DNA of 64,000 nucleotides. It comes from Luteimonas aquatica. GTDB lineage: Bacteria; Pseudomonadota; Gammaproteobacteria; Xanthomonadales; Xanthomonadaceae. The notes under the pieces are model-generated. The model made no database searches. It saw only the letters and a list, made by a program, of their open reading frames with translations, and was not told the origin of the DNA. Below are positions 1 through 9,445 of the stretch, piece by piece; within the stretch, counting starts at the first letter, position 1; each line of letters starts with the position of its first letter. The position numbers and the translations under genes were made by a program. The DNA lies in the NCBI RefSeq assembly GCF_022662575.1, contig NZ_JALBFU010000004.1, positions 1 through 64,000 on the forward strand, given 5' to 3'.

Positions 1-12
1 CTTATCCCATAT

Positions 13-237
13 TCAAGCGGACTTCTTTTCCGGATTCGGATTGGTGCGCGCCAAGTACTCGCGCGGACCGTCGCCGTAGTCGCTGAACCAGTCCCCGTAG
101 GCGTCGGCCACCAGCTTGGGCGTATCCAGCTGCCCCTCCCGCGCCGGATCGTCCCCGGCCCAGCGCAGCAGCGTGCGCACCGCCTCCTCGGCCTGCTGGC
201 GGCCGATGCCGTTGCGTTCGTCGTGGGAGTTGGCCAT
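13..237 (-). pseudogene. folE: Truncated GTP cyclohydrolase I (N-terminal fragment)
   Basis: This 74-codon frame reads as the start of bacterial FolE: the stretch [20 protein letters not shown], then a [13 protein letters not shown] segment and PREYLART, match the N-terminal helical part of the family. After ART the family sequence is lost, and a short tail (NPNPEKKSA) leads to a stop. Full FolE is about 180-220 residues and needs zinc-binding Cys/His residues further on; none are present, so the product cannot be a working enzyme. The ATG at 237 has a plausible GAGG ribosome binding site, so it may still be translated. It is probably a remnant left by a recombination event at the edge of the accessory island; a functional folE would be expected elsewhere in the genome. 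Confidence 0.75.
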
Positions 238-386
238 GGGTGGAGCCTCGTTGATGCCGGGGGAGCGTCATCTTACTCGGCGGCATTCGATGCGACAGCG
301 TTCATGGCTGTGCAGGCTTGGGAATCAGTGTCCCGACCTGACAAGCCGTGCATAAATGAGCGCGAAGATCAGGCACTTTTTTGGGA

Positions 387-1094
387 TCAGCTAAGCTCGG
401 AGATATCAGGGTTTAATCTTTCGCAATTCATTCCATAAAAGGCTGATGCCTCCGCATCCCTCTCAACGCCATATCTTCCGAATTTATATATGGAAGAAAG
501 AAGCCCATTTGCCGCCGCATGATTCTTATTCGCGGCTGAAATCAAAAGACTTATGGCTTCTTTGTATTTGCCATGATCCCCGGATCTCAAAAGATGGCCA
601 GCCTGCCAGTAGAGCGCGTCGGGCTCCCCCATTGAAGCAGCCTTCTGCATCAGAGCACTCGCGCCGACAAACTCACTCTTGCTATCAAGAATAGAGAATG
701 CCATGGAACATATCGCCGGCCCATATTCTTTACTCACAAGCTCCTGAATGACAGAAGCCGACTCATCGACATTGCCAATGTTTGTCGAGTCGATATCGAA
801 CAACAAACGAGCACGGAAAAAAGTCGCAGGGCAGTAATCAGGGGAGCTGTGTTTTTCCAGAACTTCAAGAGCCCCGGGCATATCTATTTCCCCAAAAAAA
901 CCAAGCTGCAAGAACTTAGAATAAGCCAGGATGGCTATCTGATTATTACTTTTAATACCAAGCTCGCACCAAATTCTTAATGATTCTCTATCGCTATCCA
1001 AATCAAAACCCAATGTTTTGATTTCTGGAAAAACTATCGCCAACTCCGGATCACCGATCCCGATCAAATATCTGGCGACACATTCTCGCTTCAA
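387..1094 (-). CDS. Sel1-like repeat protein
   Basis: 235 residues without a signal peptide or membrane segment. The second half carries degenerate Sel1-like repeats: A..LMQKAASMGEPDALY, then EAISLLISAANKNHAAA..L, then a G.YGVERDAEA segment. These are typical alternating helices with small residues at the turns. The family mediates protein-protein contacts; the specific partner is unknown. The gene is visibly more AT-rich than the chromosome to its right and lies downstream, on the same strand, of the RHS gene. It is therefore a candidate accessory or immunity-type protein of that locus; this role is inferred from position only. No enzyme motif was recognised. Confidence 0.65.
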   Translation of the reverse strand: MKRECVARYLIGIGDPELAIVFPEIKTLGFDLDSDRESLRIWCELGIKSNNQIAILAYSKFLQLGFFGEIDMPGALEVLEKHSSPDYCPATFFRARLLFDIDSTNIGNVDESASVIQELVSKEYGPAICSMAFSILDSKSEFVGASALMQKAASMGEPDALYWQAGHLLRSGDHGKYKEAISLLISAANKNHAAANGLLSSIYKFGRYGVERDAEASAFYGMNCERLNPDISELS

Positions 1095-1208
1095 GATCAG
1101 ACACTCCTTAGGTCTATCTCTTTGCCTTGTCTGTTATAGCCTCTGGCACTGACGCAAGGGACTGCTTTATCAATAAAACGCACGGGCACTATGTGCGTAT
1201 TTGTTTAC

Positions 1209-1797
1209 TTAACAAGACTTCATGCTTGCGACAAGCGAAATTGGATGCTTTCTTGGCGGGAATCGCAATCCCTCCACGAAACGTCTTGCAGCCATATCGC
1301 ATTCCAGGCTCTTGGATGAATGCTTAAAACCAAAATTTGAGGTTGCTCCAGATGGCAGCACATCGAATTCAATTTTTACTACGGAGGCACTGGCATCCCG
1401 AGACAAAGGCTGGAGGCTATTTCTATTTATAGGCTTCGGTGCCAACTCTTTAGATTCAATGATGTCAATTAGGCTTAATGTCGGCCCTTTTCCCCAAGAA
1501 ATCTTCCCAGCATGCTTATCAATGAGAATTGGGGTTTTATCGGGAGCAGCGGCCGCCCCGGCTCTTGGCACAACTTCCCAATTTGATTTCCGATCAACAG
1601 CTGGATATGCCGAATCGCAACTAGCAATGTAGCGCTGGCAAAGTATTGAGCAATCACATTGGCTTGCTCATTGGTAATGCCTATCTTGAGATCAACTTGA
1701 CCAATATCGCTAACAAATTCCTGCTCCTGCGTCCTTATGTCTTCGGAGCCCGCAATTGCATAGAAACTGAAAATTACTGCTACGAATGTGTTTTCAT
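1209..1797 (-). pseudogene. Frameshifted secreted protein with TonB C-terminal-like domain
   Basis: Three reading frames must be joined to give one sensible protein. The ATG at 1797 is followed by AAAACACATTCG, which stops after five codons. Removing one CA gives M-K-T-F-V-A-V-I-F-S-F-Y-A-I-A-G-S, a good signal peptide, which continues in that frame to about 1630-1690. A second shift is then needed to enter the frame that ends at 1209. That last part contains SASVVKIEFDVLPSGATSN..., ...ECDMAARRFVEGLRFPP, which resembles the TonB C-terminal fold (compare the C-terminus of the tonB gene at 48430-49104). It looks like a decayed gene; sequencing error is the alternative. It sits between two Sel1-type genes downstream of the RHS gene. 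Confidence 0.6.
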
Positions 1798-1824
1798 CGC
1801 TCCGTTTAGATGTGAAATATAAAT

Positions 1825-2229
1825 TTATTTTTGATTTAACTTATCTAATGCTTCATTAGATTTTTTGTCGCCAAGTTTTGCTGCCTTTTCCAACCAAAAC
1901 TTTGCTCTTATTTTGGAATGAAATTTTGAAGAACGATCAAGATATTTCATAGCCAAGTTGTACTGACCAACAGGATCTCCATTTTCCGCAGATATCATTA
2001 ACCAATAAAACTCTTCATTGCCTGATTTATCTGCCTTCATGTAAAAAGTGGACACTGAATTAGCCGCAGCCCCACTCCCCGCATGAGCCGCGCCTTGATA
2101 AGCCGATAATTTCGTTAAAGGAGCTATCTGCTCATAAGATGTTAACGCACCATCTAATACTTCATTCTTCGGCTCTACACCTTCCTTACCGGCACATCCC
2201 ACTAAAGCAATAAAGAACAGGGATTTCAT
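1825..2229 (-). CDS. Sel1-type lipoprotein, candidate immunity protein for the RHS tip
   Basis: The start is taken at 2229, giving MKSLFFIALVGC: a short charged start, a hydrophobic core and a lipobox ending in Cys12, so the product should be a lipoprotein. The longer upstream start would bury this signal and overlap the RHS gene. The mature part of about 120 residues contains a Sel1-like segment (EEFYWLMISAENGDPVGQYNLAMKY, then RAKFWLEKAAKLGDKKS). The ATG lies two bases after the RHS stop codon, so the two are almost certainly translationally coupled. Position directly after a toxin-like tip, a matching low GC content and a periplasmic or membrane location suggest an immunity role. That is an inference; no homologous immunity family was recognised with certainty. 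Confidence 0.72.
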   Translation of the reverse strand: MKSLFFIALVGCAGKEGVEPKNEVLDGALTSYEQIAPLTKLSAYQGAAHAGSGAAANSVSTFYMKADKSGNEEFYWLMISAENGDPVGQYNLAMKYLDRSSKFHSKIRAKFWLEKAAKLGDKKSNEALDKLNQK

Positions 2230-2231
2230 CG

Positions 2232-5200
2232 CTAATTGAATACGGATTTTATCAATGGGCCAAACCATGGGCATCCTCCTGGGCAGAACGTTTTCCAATT
2301 TCCAGCTGTGCCTTTTATATAATTCAAATCTCCATCAGCAGAGCCCAAATAAAAACTCCCATCTTCCCTAAAAAAAACATAGTTATCAGGTGCCACAACC
2401 GGAACACCCAAAATGTTAGCTAGTTGCTGGGCGAAAGATAAATAATCTTTTTTTCCTGTTTCACAACTCAACAATAGTATGGCTTTTTTATTCTCAAAGC
2501 TTGGATCTTTACGAATCATGTCTGCAAGATCCTTCGGGGAAATCGACCTGTTGTCTGGGTCTCTTACTTCCCTAGGATTTCCGTGAGCTGCAACCGTATA
2601 TACAGATTCCGGCGATACAAATCTCTTCGCGCCAGCCGTAAAGTTATTCTGAAAATTCGTATCAAACAAACTTAGTTCGACCTCTAGACCTGTTGGATCA
2701 ATGTAGCCGACGGGATAGGATCGAACATAGATGTATGGATTGACACCAGACCTTAATCCAATAGGGTCAACCTGGATATAGCGCCCAGCGCCAGCATCGT
2801 AGTACCGATTGACGTTGTACCAGAGCCCGCTCTCCTGGTCGTAGTACTGCCCCGGGAACCCAACGTTCAACCCACCAATCGCATCGATCGCCACCGTCCG
2901 GTCGAACGCCCCGTTGGTCGCCTTCCAGACGATCGCTTTTGAGCCATCGGTCACGATCTCCGGCCGCCCCAGATGGTCGGCGTGGATATAGCGCACGACA
3001 TTGTTGCGCACCATCCCCACCAGCTCGCCGCCGAACCAGAGGTAGTTGGTCCAGATGTTGCCGTTGTCCTGGTGCTCGGTCAGTAGCTGGCTGTCCGGCG
3101 TGTAGACGTAGCGGAACTCGCCGTAGGTGGCCGACTTGAAGGTGCGCTCGTTGAAGGCGCTGTACTGGTAGCTCGCCACCTCCGCGCCGTTCTTGCTGAC
3201 CGAGCGCATGCGGTTGAAGCCGTTGTAGGCGTAGACGAAGTTGCCGGCCGGGCCGTTGCTGCTGGTGGTGTTGCCCGCCGGGTCGTAGCCGACCGCGGTC
3301 GTGCCCTGCGCCGGATGGGTGAAGCTGAGGAAGCGGTTGCTGCTGGCCGGCGCGGCGTACTGGTAGGTCGTGGTCGCCCCGGCGTTGAGGTAGGACAGCC
3401 GGTTGCCGGTGGCGTCGTAGCCGTAGTCCTGGTTGACCCCAGGCCGGTCCGAGGAAGTCAGCCGCGAGAGCGCGTCGTAGCCGAAGGTCCAGGTCCGGGC
3501 GGCGTCCTCATTGGTGATCCTCTGGATGCGGTTGTCGGCATCGTAGCCGTAGGTCAGGCTCTGCAAGGGGCCTGCATCGTTGGTGCTGATCGTCTCCGGC
3601 TGGCCGTCCTTGTTGTAGCCCATCACGCGCGTGAGGCCGTTCCCGTAGCTCCAGCCATTGGCCGGGCCGAACGGGTCGTACGTCACCCCGGAGAGCACCG
3701 TGCTGGTCGTCGCACCGATGGTCACCGTCATCGACGTCGGCTTGTCCAGCGCGTAGCCGTAGCCCACCTTCATGCCATTGGGATACTGGATGCCGGTCAG
3801 GCGCCCGGCCACGTCGCGCAGGTAGGTGGTGGTGTAGACGGTCTGGATGCCGCCGGTACCGCCCTCCTTGCTGGTGATCACGTCCTGCCGGGACTTGATC
3901 TGGCCGTCGGGGTAATAGGTGAAGAGGACGTTGCTGCCGAATAGGCCGGCCGAGCAGAGTCGGCCGATACCCACGGTGCAGGTGTCGTACTTGAACAGCT
4001 GCTCGCGGCTGCCGTCGAAGTTGCGCGTGGGCCGGTTGAGCGCGTCGTAGGTGTAGGTCCAGGTGACGTTGCGCGCGTCGGTCTTGGTCTTGAGGTTGCC
4101 GGCGCTGTCGTAGGTGTAGCTGGTCGTCCCGCGATCCGGGCTCACCTCCTGCGTCACCTCGCCAAAGGCGTTGCGCGCGTAGGTCGTCTCCAGGTTGCGC
4201 GGATCGGTGACCTTGGTCAGGTTGTCCTGGGCGTCGTACTGGAACTGGGTCTGGACGTTCAGGCCCGTCTCGTCCTCCAGCGTGCTGGCCAGGCGGTCGA
4301 GGGCGTCGTAGCCCTGGCGCGTGCGGTGCGTCAGCGGGTCGGTCGCGGTCTCGGCGTTGCCGTTGGCGTCGTAGGTGAAGTCGGTGGGATTTTCATCCGC
4401 GTCGGCCAGCGTCTTCAACTGGCCCAGTGCGTTGTACAGGCGCGACAGTTCGCGCGTGGATGCTCCGGCGGCGGTCTTGGTGACTTCCTGTACCTGATTG
4501 CCCGCCTTGTCCAGGGTGTAGTGGATCGTGTTGCCGTCCTGGTCGGCGACGTCGGTCAGGCGCCGGGCCGTGTCGTAGGTGAAGGTGTTGTAGGCTCCGG
4601 TGGGATCGGTGATCTTCTTGACCTCGCCGGTCGGCCAGTACTCGATCAGGGTGATCTGGTCGTCCGTCTCCACGGCGTTGTCGGCGCCGCGCAGCTTGCG
4701 GGCCGACAGCCAGCCACGCCGGTTGTACTCAAAGTCGGTGATGACGCCGTTGGCGTCCTTGACCGACAGTGGACGCCCCGCGCCGTCGTACTGGCGTACC
4801 TCGACCACGTGGCCGAGGGCATTGGTGACCTTCCACAGGTCGCCCTTGCGATAGGGGCAGGTGGTCGGCGCCGTGGCGCAGGTCGAGCCGTCGTTGGCGC
4901 GGTAGGTGTAGGTGGTCACGTCGGACACGTCCGTACGCGGGCCGTCGATCTGCAGCACCTGCCCCAGCAGCCAGCACGTGCCGGCCGTGATGTCGGCCTG
5001 CTCGCAGTAGGTGGTACGGGTCTGGCGCACGCCCGCCGGCGCATCGGCCTGCGTCCCGCAGGCGTAGGCCAGCGCCCCCGCCACCGTCGGATCGATCCGG
5101 CATTGCGCGGTCGCCTGCCCCCGGGCGTTGTAGCGCCAGGCGTTCGCCGCCACCAGGGCGCCGGAGGCATCCAGCACGCGGCGGGTCAGCGGGACGCGCA

Positions 5201-6806
5201 AGGCGCTGTCCCAGGTGGTGTCGGTGGTGCGCTGGGTCGGCGCGCCTTGTGCTTCGATCCGCTGCGTCAGCAGCCCGTTGCTGTCGTACGTGGTCTTGGT
5301 GACGTTGTTCTTGAAGTCGGTCGCCGTGGCCGGATAGCCGTTGGCGTCGTAGGTGCGCGCCTTCCAGGGCTGGTTGCACTGCTCACCGCAGGCCGCCGAG
5401 CTATTGGCGATCCGGTAGACGCCTTGCGCATTGGCGAAGCCGACCGTCGTGGACGTTCCGAGCGAGGTCTGGATGCCGACCGTTCCGCCGCCTTGGCTGG
5501 TGCTGTAGGTATAGGCGGTTTGATCGGCGTCGACTCCACGTTTCGACGAGATCGCCATGCTCTTGTTGTTGTAGCCGGTGCTCTCCAGGCGCGCGCCGGT
5601 CTCGTCCTGCACGCCGGTCAGCGCCGTGGGCAGGTCGGTATTGGAGGTCAGCTCGGGTTCGTTGTAGAGGTAACGGCGGGTGGCGCCGCCGGGGCGCAGC
5701 ACGGTCGCGAGGTTGCCGTTCTCGTATCCGAACGTTGTGGCGTTGCCGCCCGGCTCGGTCAGCGTCGCCATGCGCGCGTCGCTGCCGTAAGTGAAGCGGA
5801 TCGCGCGCCCCTGGGGATCGGTGACCGTGAGCAGCAGACCCGGCTTGGGTGCGGTCGCCGGCGGGGTGCTCGCGGTGCTGTAGGCAAGCGTCGTCCGGTT
5901 GCCGCTGTCGTCCTGGATGGCGTCCAGGAGTCCCTGCGCCGTGTAGTACTCGTACTCACGCGTGGCCGCGACGAACACGGTATAGCCGGTGGTGTTGCCG
6001 CCGACATCCCTCTGCTCGGTCAGCTGGTTGAGCACCGCCGGTTCCGCGACCCAGACGCCGCTGGAGAGCGTGAAACGCTCGCGGCGGCCATCCGGCCTCA
6101 GCATCACGATGTAATTGCCGCCCGACGTGCCGGGCGTGGTCAGCTGGATCTCCAATGCGCGGTCGAAGGAATGGCGCCAGGCCGGGCCCAGCGTCGACGC
6201 CACCACCGGAGAACGGCCGTTGTAGAAGCGCTGGAAGCTCAAGGACGGCGACAGGCTGAGATCCATCTCCTGTTTGAACTTGTTGCCGGTCGCGAGATTG
6301 ATGGAGCCCGTCTCCAGGGTGCTGCCCGGCTGGCCGCTGCCGCGGGCATCCTGCCCTTGCTCGCCGTTGCCGCTGTTGACGTTGCAATCGCAGGCGCCAG
6401 CGCTCTTGAATGGGTCCTCATTCTCGTACTCGGTCGCCGACACGTTTGCCGTCCACTGCAGGCTGCCCCCGCAATAGCTGCGGACGACCGCCGCCGTCCG
6501 AACGACACCCGGTTGCCGATAGGAAACATTGAACGTGACCGCGCTCGTACAATTTTTCGCCATCTCGACCTTGAGAACCGAGACTGTCTCTTCTACCGAA
6601 TTAAATCCTCCGGGCTTCGATACAAAATTATTGAAATAGGGCGCACCGTAATAATACGAAGTGGCTGATGCCGCGCCGAAGCTTGCGAACAGAAGCCCCT
6701 GCAAGAGCAGCAAGACCAGCGCGCCTCGGAGCTTTCCGAATCCATACTTGCGGCATGTGATGCCACGCGTGGCCGAAGGCGCCATGCCTGTTTTGGTCGA
6801 TCGCAT
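2232..6806 (-). CDS. Secreted RHS/YD-repeat protein with exchangeable C-terminal tip
   Basis: 1524 residues. The start at 6806 has an AGGGGG site eight bases upstream. Residues 1-49 have a long basic region and a strong hydrophobic core ending ASFGAASA, a Sec signal peptide. A DUF6531-type segment lies at about 161-235 ([15 protein letters not shown], then [15 protein letters not shown]). A long array of YD repeats follows. The hyperconserved RHS core spans about 1272-1374 ([35 protein letters not shown], ending YIDPTGL). The last 150 residues are a different module, with AAHGN (His1408) and ILLLSCETG (Cys1448), a pairing like the His/Cys dyads of clan CD proteases such as the C80/CHAT type. 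The tip is AT-rich while the core is GC-rich. No PAAR, VgrG or type VI genes lie nearby, so export by Sec is likely. Toxin activity is inferred. Confidence 0.85.
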   Translation of the reverse strand: MRSTKTGMAPSATRGITCRKYGFGKLRGALVLLLLQGLLFASFGAASATSYYYGAPYFNNFVSKPGGFNSVEETVSVLKVEMAKNCTSAVTFNVSYRQPGVVRTAAVVRSYCGGSLQWTANVSATEYENEDPFKSAGACDCNVNSGNGEQGQDARGSGQPGSTLETGSINLATGNKFKQEMDLSLSPSLSFQRFYNGRSPVVASTLGPAWRHSFDRALEIQLTTPGTSGGNYIVMLRPDGRRERFTLSSGVWVAEPAVLNQLTEQRDVGGNTTGYTVFVAATREYEYYTAQGLLDAIQDDSGNRTTLAYSTASTPPATAPKPGLLLTVTDPQGRAIRFTYGSDARMATLTEPGGNATTFGYENGNLATVLRPGGATRRYLYNEPELTSNTDLPTALTGVQDETGARLESTGYNNKSMAISSKRGVDADQTAYTYSTSQGGGTVGIQTSLGTSTTVGFANAQGVYRIANSSAACGEQCNQPWKARTYDANGYPATATDFKNNVTKTTYDSNGLLTQRIEAQGAPTQRTTDTTWDSALRVPLTRRVLDASGALVAANAWRYNARGQATAQCRIDPTVAGALAYACGTQADAPAGVRQTRTTYCEQADITAGTCWLLGQVLQIDGPRTDVSDVTTYTYRANDGSTCATAPTTCPYRKGDLWKVTNALGHVVEVRQYDGAGRPLSVKDANGVITDFEYNRRGWLSARKLRGADNAVETDDQITLIEYWPTGEVKKITDPTGAYNTFTYDTARRLTDVADQDGNTIHYTLDKAGNQVQEVTKTAAGASTRELSRLYNALGQLKTLADADENPTDFTYDANGNAETATDPLTHRTRQGYDALDRLASTLEDETGLNVQTQFQYDAQDNLTKVTDPRNLETTYARNAFGEVTQEVSPDRGTTSYTYDSAGNLKTKTDARNVTWTYTYDALNRPTRNFDGSREQLFKYDTCTVGIGRLCSAGLFGSNVLFTYYPDGQIKSRQDVITSKEGGTGGIQTVYTTTYLRDVAGRLTGIQYPNGMKVGYGYALDKPTSMTVTIGATTSTVLSGVTYDPFGPANGWSYGNGLTRVMGYNKDGQPETISTNDAGPLQSLTYGYDADNRIQRITNEDAARTWTFGYDALSRLTSSDRPGVNQDYGYDATGNRLSYLNAGATTTYQYAAPASSNRFLSFTHPAQGTTAVGYDPAGNTTSSNGPAGNFVYAYNGFNRMRSVSKNGAEVASYQYSAFNERTFKSATYGEFRYVYTPDSQLLTEHQDNGNIWTNYLWFGGELVGMVRNNVVRYIHADHLGRPEIVTDGSKAIVWKATNGAFDRTVAIDAIGGLNVGFPGQYYDQESGLWYNVNRYYDAGAGRYIQVDPIGLRSGVNPYIYVRSYPVGYIDPTGLEVELSLFDTNFQNNFTAGAKRFVSPESVYTVAAHGNPREVRDPDNRSISPKDLADMIRKDPSFENKKAILLLSCETGKKDYLSFAQQLANILGVPVVAPDNYVFFREDGSFYLGSADGDLNYIKGTAGNWKTFCPGGCPWFGPLIKSVFN

Positions 6807-7020
6807 CGTTTTCCCCCTGCTGAAACAAATCCATGCCCGTCCCGCACCGAGTATGGTACGAACTTCTTATGCTCGATAGAGGCCTTAATCGGCCGATGGA
6901 TCGCTCTTCGCGCATTCAGGAATATAGCTCGAGGGCGTCGCGCCGCCTGCGACCCGAATCCCCCGGGAAAGCGATATTCCGAATCTCTCCCAGGATGACG
7001 TCATGCGGCGCCAGCGGCCG

Positions 7021-7395
7021 TTAGCGGCCTGCTCCACTTCGCAATAAGGCCTGCTCGTCCAGATGCCGCCAAGCTTCCTGTACGGCTCCTCGCGCCTCCA
7101 CCCAGAGCAATCGCGACGCCCCCCGAAACCCGCCCCAGTCGCGCGCCAGCAAAGGCTCGACATCCGCGAAGCGCCGCCCGCCATGGATCGCATGGGCGAG
7201 ATAGGCGTAGCGGTAGGCCGGCGCGTAGTCGTTCCAGTCGCGGCCGCTGGAATAGTACGGGGCGTCGCGGAAATGGCCGCGGTAGTAGGCCTCTTCCGGT
7301 TCCGGCATCGCCGCCGGGACAGGATTGCCGCGCACGCCGCGTTGGCGTGGCTTGCTGTCGCGCGGGTGGATGGGGTGGCGTTTGTGCTGGCTCAT
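7021..7395 (-). CDS. Conserved hypothetical protein
   Basis: 124 residues from the ATG at 7395 (MSQHKRHP). The N-terminus is basic and disordered-looking. The rest is rich in Tyr, Trp and Arg, with blocks EEAYYRGHF, GRDWNDYAPAYRYAYLA, GRRFADVEPLLARDWGG and WVEARGAVQEAW. The pattern resembles an uncharacterised proteobacterial family of small soluble proteins; no function was recognised. The start is not firmly fixed because no good ribosome binding site precedes it, and the longer frame to 7506 begins with low-complexity arginine-rich sequence. It lies between the RHS gene and recD on the same strand, but gaps of about 200 bp on both sides suggest its own unit. Confidence 0.6.
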   Translation of the reverse strand: MSQHKRHPIHPRDSKPRQRGVRGNPVPAAMPEPEEAYYRGHFRDAPYYSSGRDWNDYAPAYRYAYLAHAIHGGRRFADVEPLLARDWGGFRGASRLLWVEARGAVQEAWRHLDEQALLRSGAGR

Positions 7396-7600
7396 GGCGG
7401 CGCTGCGAACCGCGGTGCGCGACCGTGTTTCGGCCGCGCGCGTTCGTGCTTGGCGGCGGAGGTTATCGGGAGCGCCGTCGGGCCGACGTGAAGTCGCGCG
7501 CGGCAAATCGTTCGGCAGCTGTCTGCCGGCGAAACGGCGCGTCGCGACATGCGTCGATCAGCTTCGTGAAGGCATCTTCATGCGCCGGCGCGGCGCCGCC

Positions 7601-9445
7601 TCAAAGCCGCGCGGCCAGCCCGGAGACGCGCTGCGCCCGCCGCGCCAGCGCCGCGCGCAGCACGCGCTCGCCGGCGCACACGTGCACGGCGTCGCGGGCG
7701 CGGGTGAGGGCGGTGTAGAGGAGTTCGCGCGAGAGCGGACGGGCGTCGCGACGCGGCAGCAGCAGCCAGACCGTGTCGAATTCCGAGCCCTGCGCCTTGT
7801 GCACGGTCATGGCGAAGGCGCCGCCGTGGGCGGGCAAGGCGGCGGGATGGAAATGGCGGACGCCGCCGGCGCCGTCGGCGAACCAGGCGAGCGTTTCGCC
7901 CTCGGCATCGCGCAGGCACACGCCGATGTCGCCGTTGAACAGGCCGTGGCGCGCGCTGTTCTCGGTGACCAGTAGCAGCCGACCATGGAAATAGGCGGGA
8001 CGGTGGCTACCGGCCAGCGCCTCCTCGATGCGCGCGTTCAGGGCGAGCGCGCCCTGCGGGCCGCCGCGCAGGGCGGTGAGCAGGCGCTGGCGCCGCGCCA
8101 GGCGCAGCGCGGTGGCGGGATCGTCGCAGTCCTGCAGCGCGCGCCAGGGCGCGAGCAGGCGCTCGCGCGTGGGCCCCTGCAGCGGATCGAGCAGGCCTTC
8201 CTCGAAATGCACGCCGGACAGGGTCTCCCCGCGCAGCAGCTGCAGCGCGGTGTCGGCCTCGCCGGCACGCACGGCCAGGGCCAGCGGCGCCAGGTCGAGC
8301 GTGCGCGACTGGCGATAGCTGCGGCGCAGCTGCGCGCGATGGCCATGCAGGCCGCCGCCAGGCGTCGGCGCCTCCGCTTCGCGACCGGGCGCCGGCTCCG
8401 CGTCGGCCGCATCGACGATGGCCGACAGCACGTCGCCCGCCTCCACCGAGGGCAGCTGGTCGCGATCGCCGAGCAGGATCAGCCGCGCGCCGTCGGGCAC
8501 GGCCTCGACCAGCTTGCTCATCAGCGGCAGGTCGACCATCGAGGCCTCGTCGACCACCACCACGTCATGCGGCAACGGCGCATCGGCGTCATGGCGGAAG
8601 CGCGGGCTGTCGGGGATCGTGCCGAGCAGGCGGTGCAGGGTCTGCGCGCGGGTCGGCAAGGCCTCGCACAGCGCCGGATCGACGCCGGGCGTGGCGCGCA
8701 GCACGGCGGCCGCCTGCTGCAGGCTCTCGGCCATGCGCTCGGCCGCACGCCCGGTGGGCGCGGCCAGCGCGATGCGCGGCGCGGCGGCGAGGCCTTGCGC
8801 CCTCGCCTGCGCCAGCAGCAACAGGAGCAGGCGCGCGATGGTGGCCGTCTTGCCGGTGCCGGGACCGCCGGTGATCAGCAGCAGCGACCGGGTCAGCGCC
8901 AGCGCGGCGGCGCGCGCCTGGTCGCGGTCGCCGGCGGCGGCCCCGTCCGGCGCGGCGACGTCGGGCACGGACGCCGCCAAGGTCGCCCTGTCGCCCGCGT
9001 CCGGAAACAACACCGCGAACAAGGCGGCGACGGCATCGTCGCCGGTATCGGGCACGGGTGCCGCCGCCAACCGCAACAGCCCTCGGGCGAGGCGGCGCTC
9101 GTATTCGCGATAGCGGCGCAGGTACAGCAGGCCGCCTTCGAGCACGAGCGGCCGCTGCGGGTCGGCGGCCAGGGCCGGCGCCGGCCGCGAGACCCAGGGC
9201 GAGGCAGCGAATGCTGCATCCCAGGACTCCGCCGCGGGCCAATCGCCGCCGCTTTCGCCCAGCAGCAGGTGCGGCTGCCGCGGATCGAAGGCGGCATGCC
9301 CGTGCGCGACGGCCAGCGATGCCAGCGCGGCGCCCGCCAGCACGCGCTCGTCGGTCTCGGGCCGCAGGCGCCGCAGCGTGTCGGCCAGCGCGAGATCGAC
9401 CGCGCGCAGGGCCTCGTGCTTGCGCAGGCGCGCCAGCAGGCTCAT
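7601..9445 (-). CDS. recD: Exodeoxyribonuclease V subunit alpha (RecD helicase)
   Basis: 614 residues. RecD is the fast 5'-3' helicase of RecBCD, which processes double-strand breaks in the cytoplasm. Visible motifs are Walker A GGPGTGKT at 193-200, then the TGRAAERM segment, Walker B VVVVDEASMVD, LLGDRDQLPSVEAGDVL, the late helicase motif AMTVHKAQGSEFDTVWL and LYTALTRARDAV near the C-terminus. The start at 9445 is chosen because its ATG overlaps the recB stop by four bases (ATGA) and gives a normal RecD N-terminus; the 160-odd upstream codons of the open frame are antiphase recB sequence. It is the last gene of the recC-recB-recD operon. Confidence 0.95.
   Translation of the reverse strand: MSLLARLRKHEALRAVDLALADTLRRLRPETDERVLAGAALASLAVAHGHAAFDPRQPHLLLGESGGDWPAAESWDAAFAASPWVSRPAPALAADPQRPLVLEGGLLYLRRYREYERRLARGLLRLAAAPVPDTGDDAVAALFAVLFPDAGDRATLAASVPDVAAPDGAAAGDRDQARAAALALTRSLLLITGGPGTGKTATIARLLLLLLAQARAQGLAAAPRIALAAPTGRAAERMAESLQQAAAVLRATPGVDPALCEALPTRAQTLHRLLGTIPDSPRFRHDADAPLPHDVVVVDEASMVDLPLMSKLVEAVPDGARLILLGDRDQLPSVEAGDVLSAIVDAADAEPAPGREAEAPTPGGGLHGHRAQLRRSYRQSRTLDLAPLALAVRAGEADTALQLLRGETLSGVHFEEGLLDPLQGPTRERLLAPWRALQDCDDPATALRLARRQRLLTALRGGPQGALALNARIEEALAGSHRPAYFHGRLLLVTENSARHGLFNGDIGVCLRDAEGETLAWFADGAGGVRHFHPAALPAHGGAFAMTVHKAQGSEFDTVWLLLPRRDARPLSRELLYTALTRARDAVHVCAGERVLRAALARRAQRVSGLAARL

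Noticed and set aside
4326..6668. Long plus-strand open frame (780 codons) opposite the RHS gene
   Set aside because: It is the antisense of a GC-rich gene, with low-complexity Arg/Gly/Val-rich translation and no domain; the RHS frame explains the DNA.
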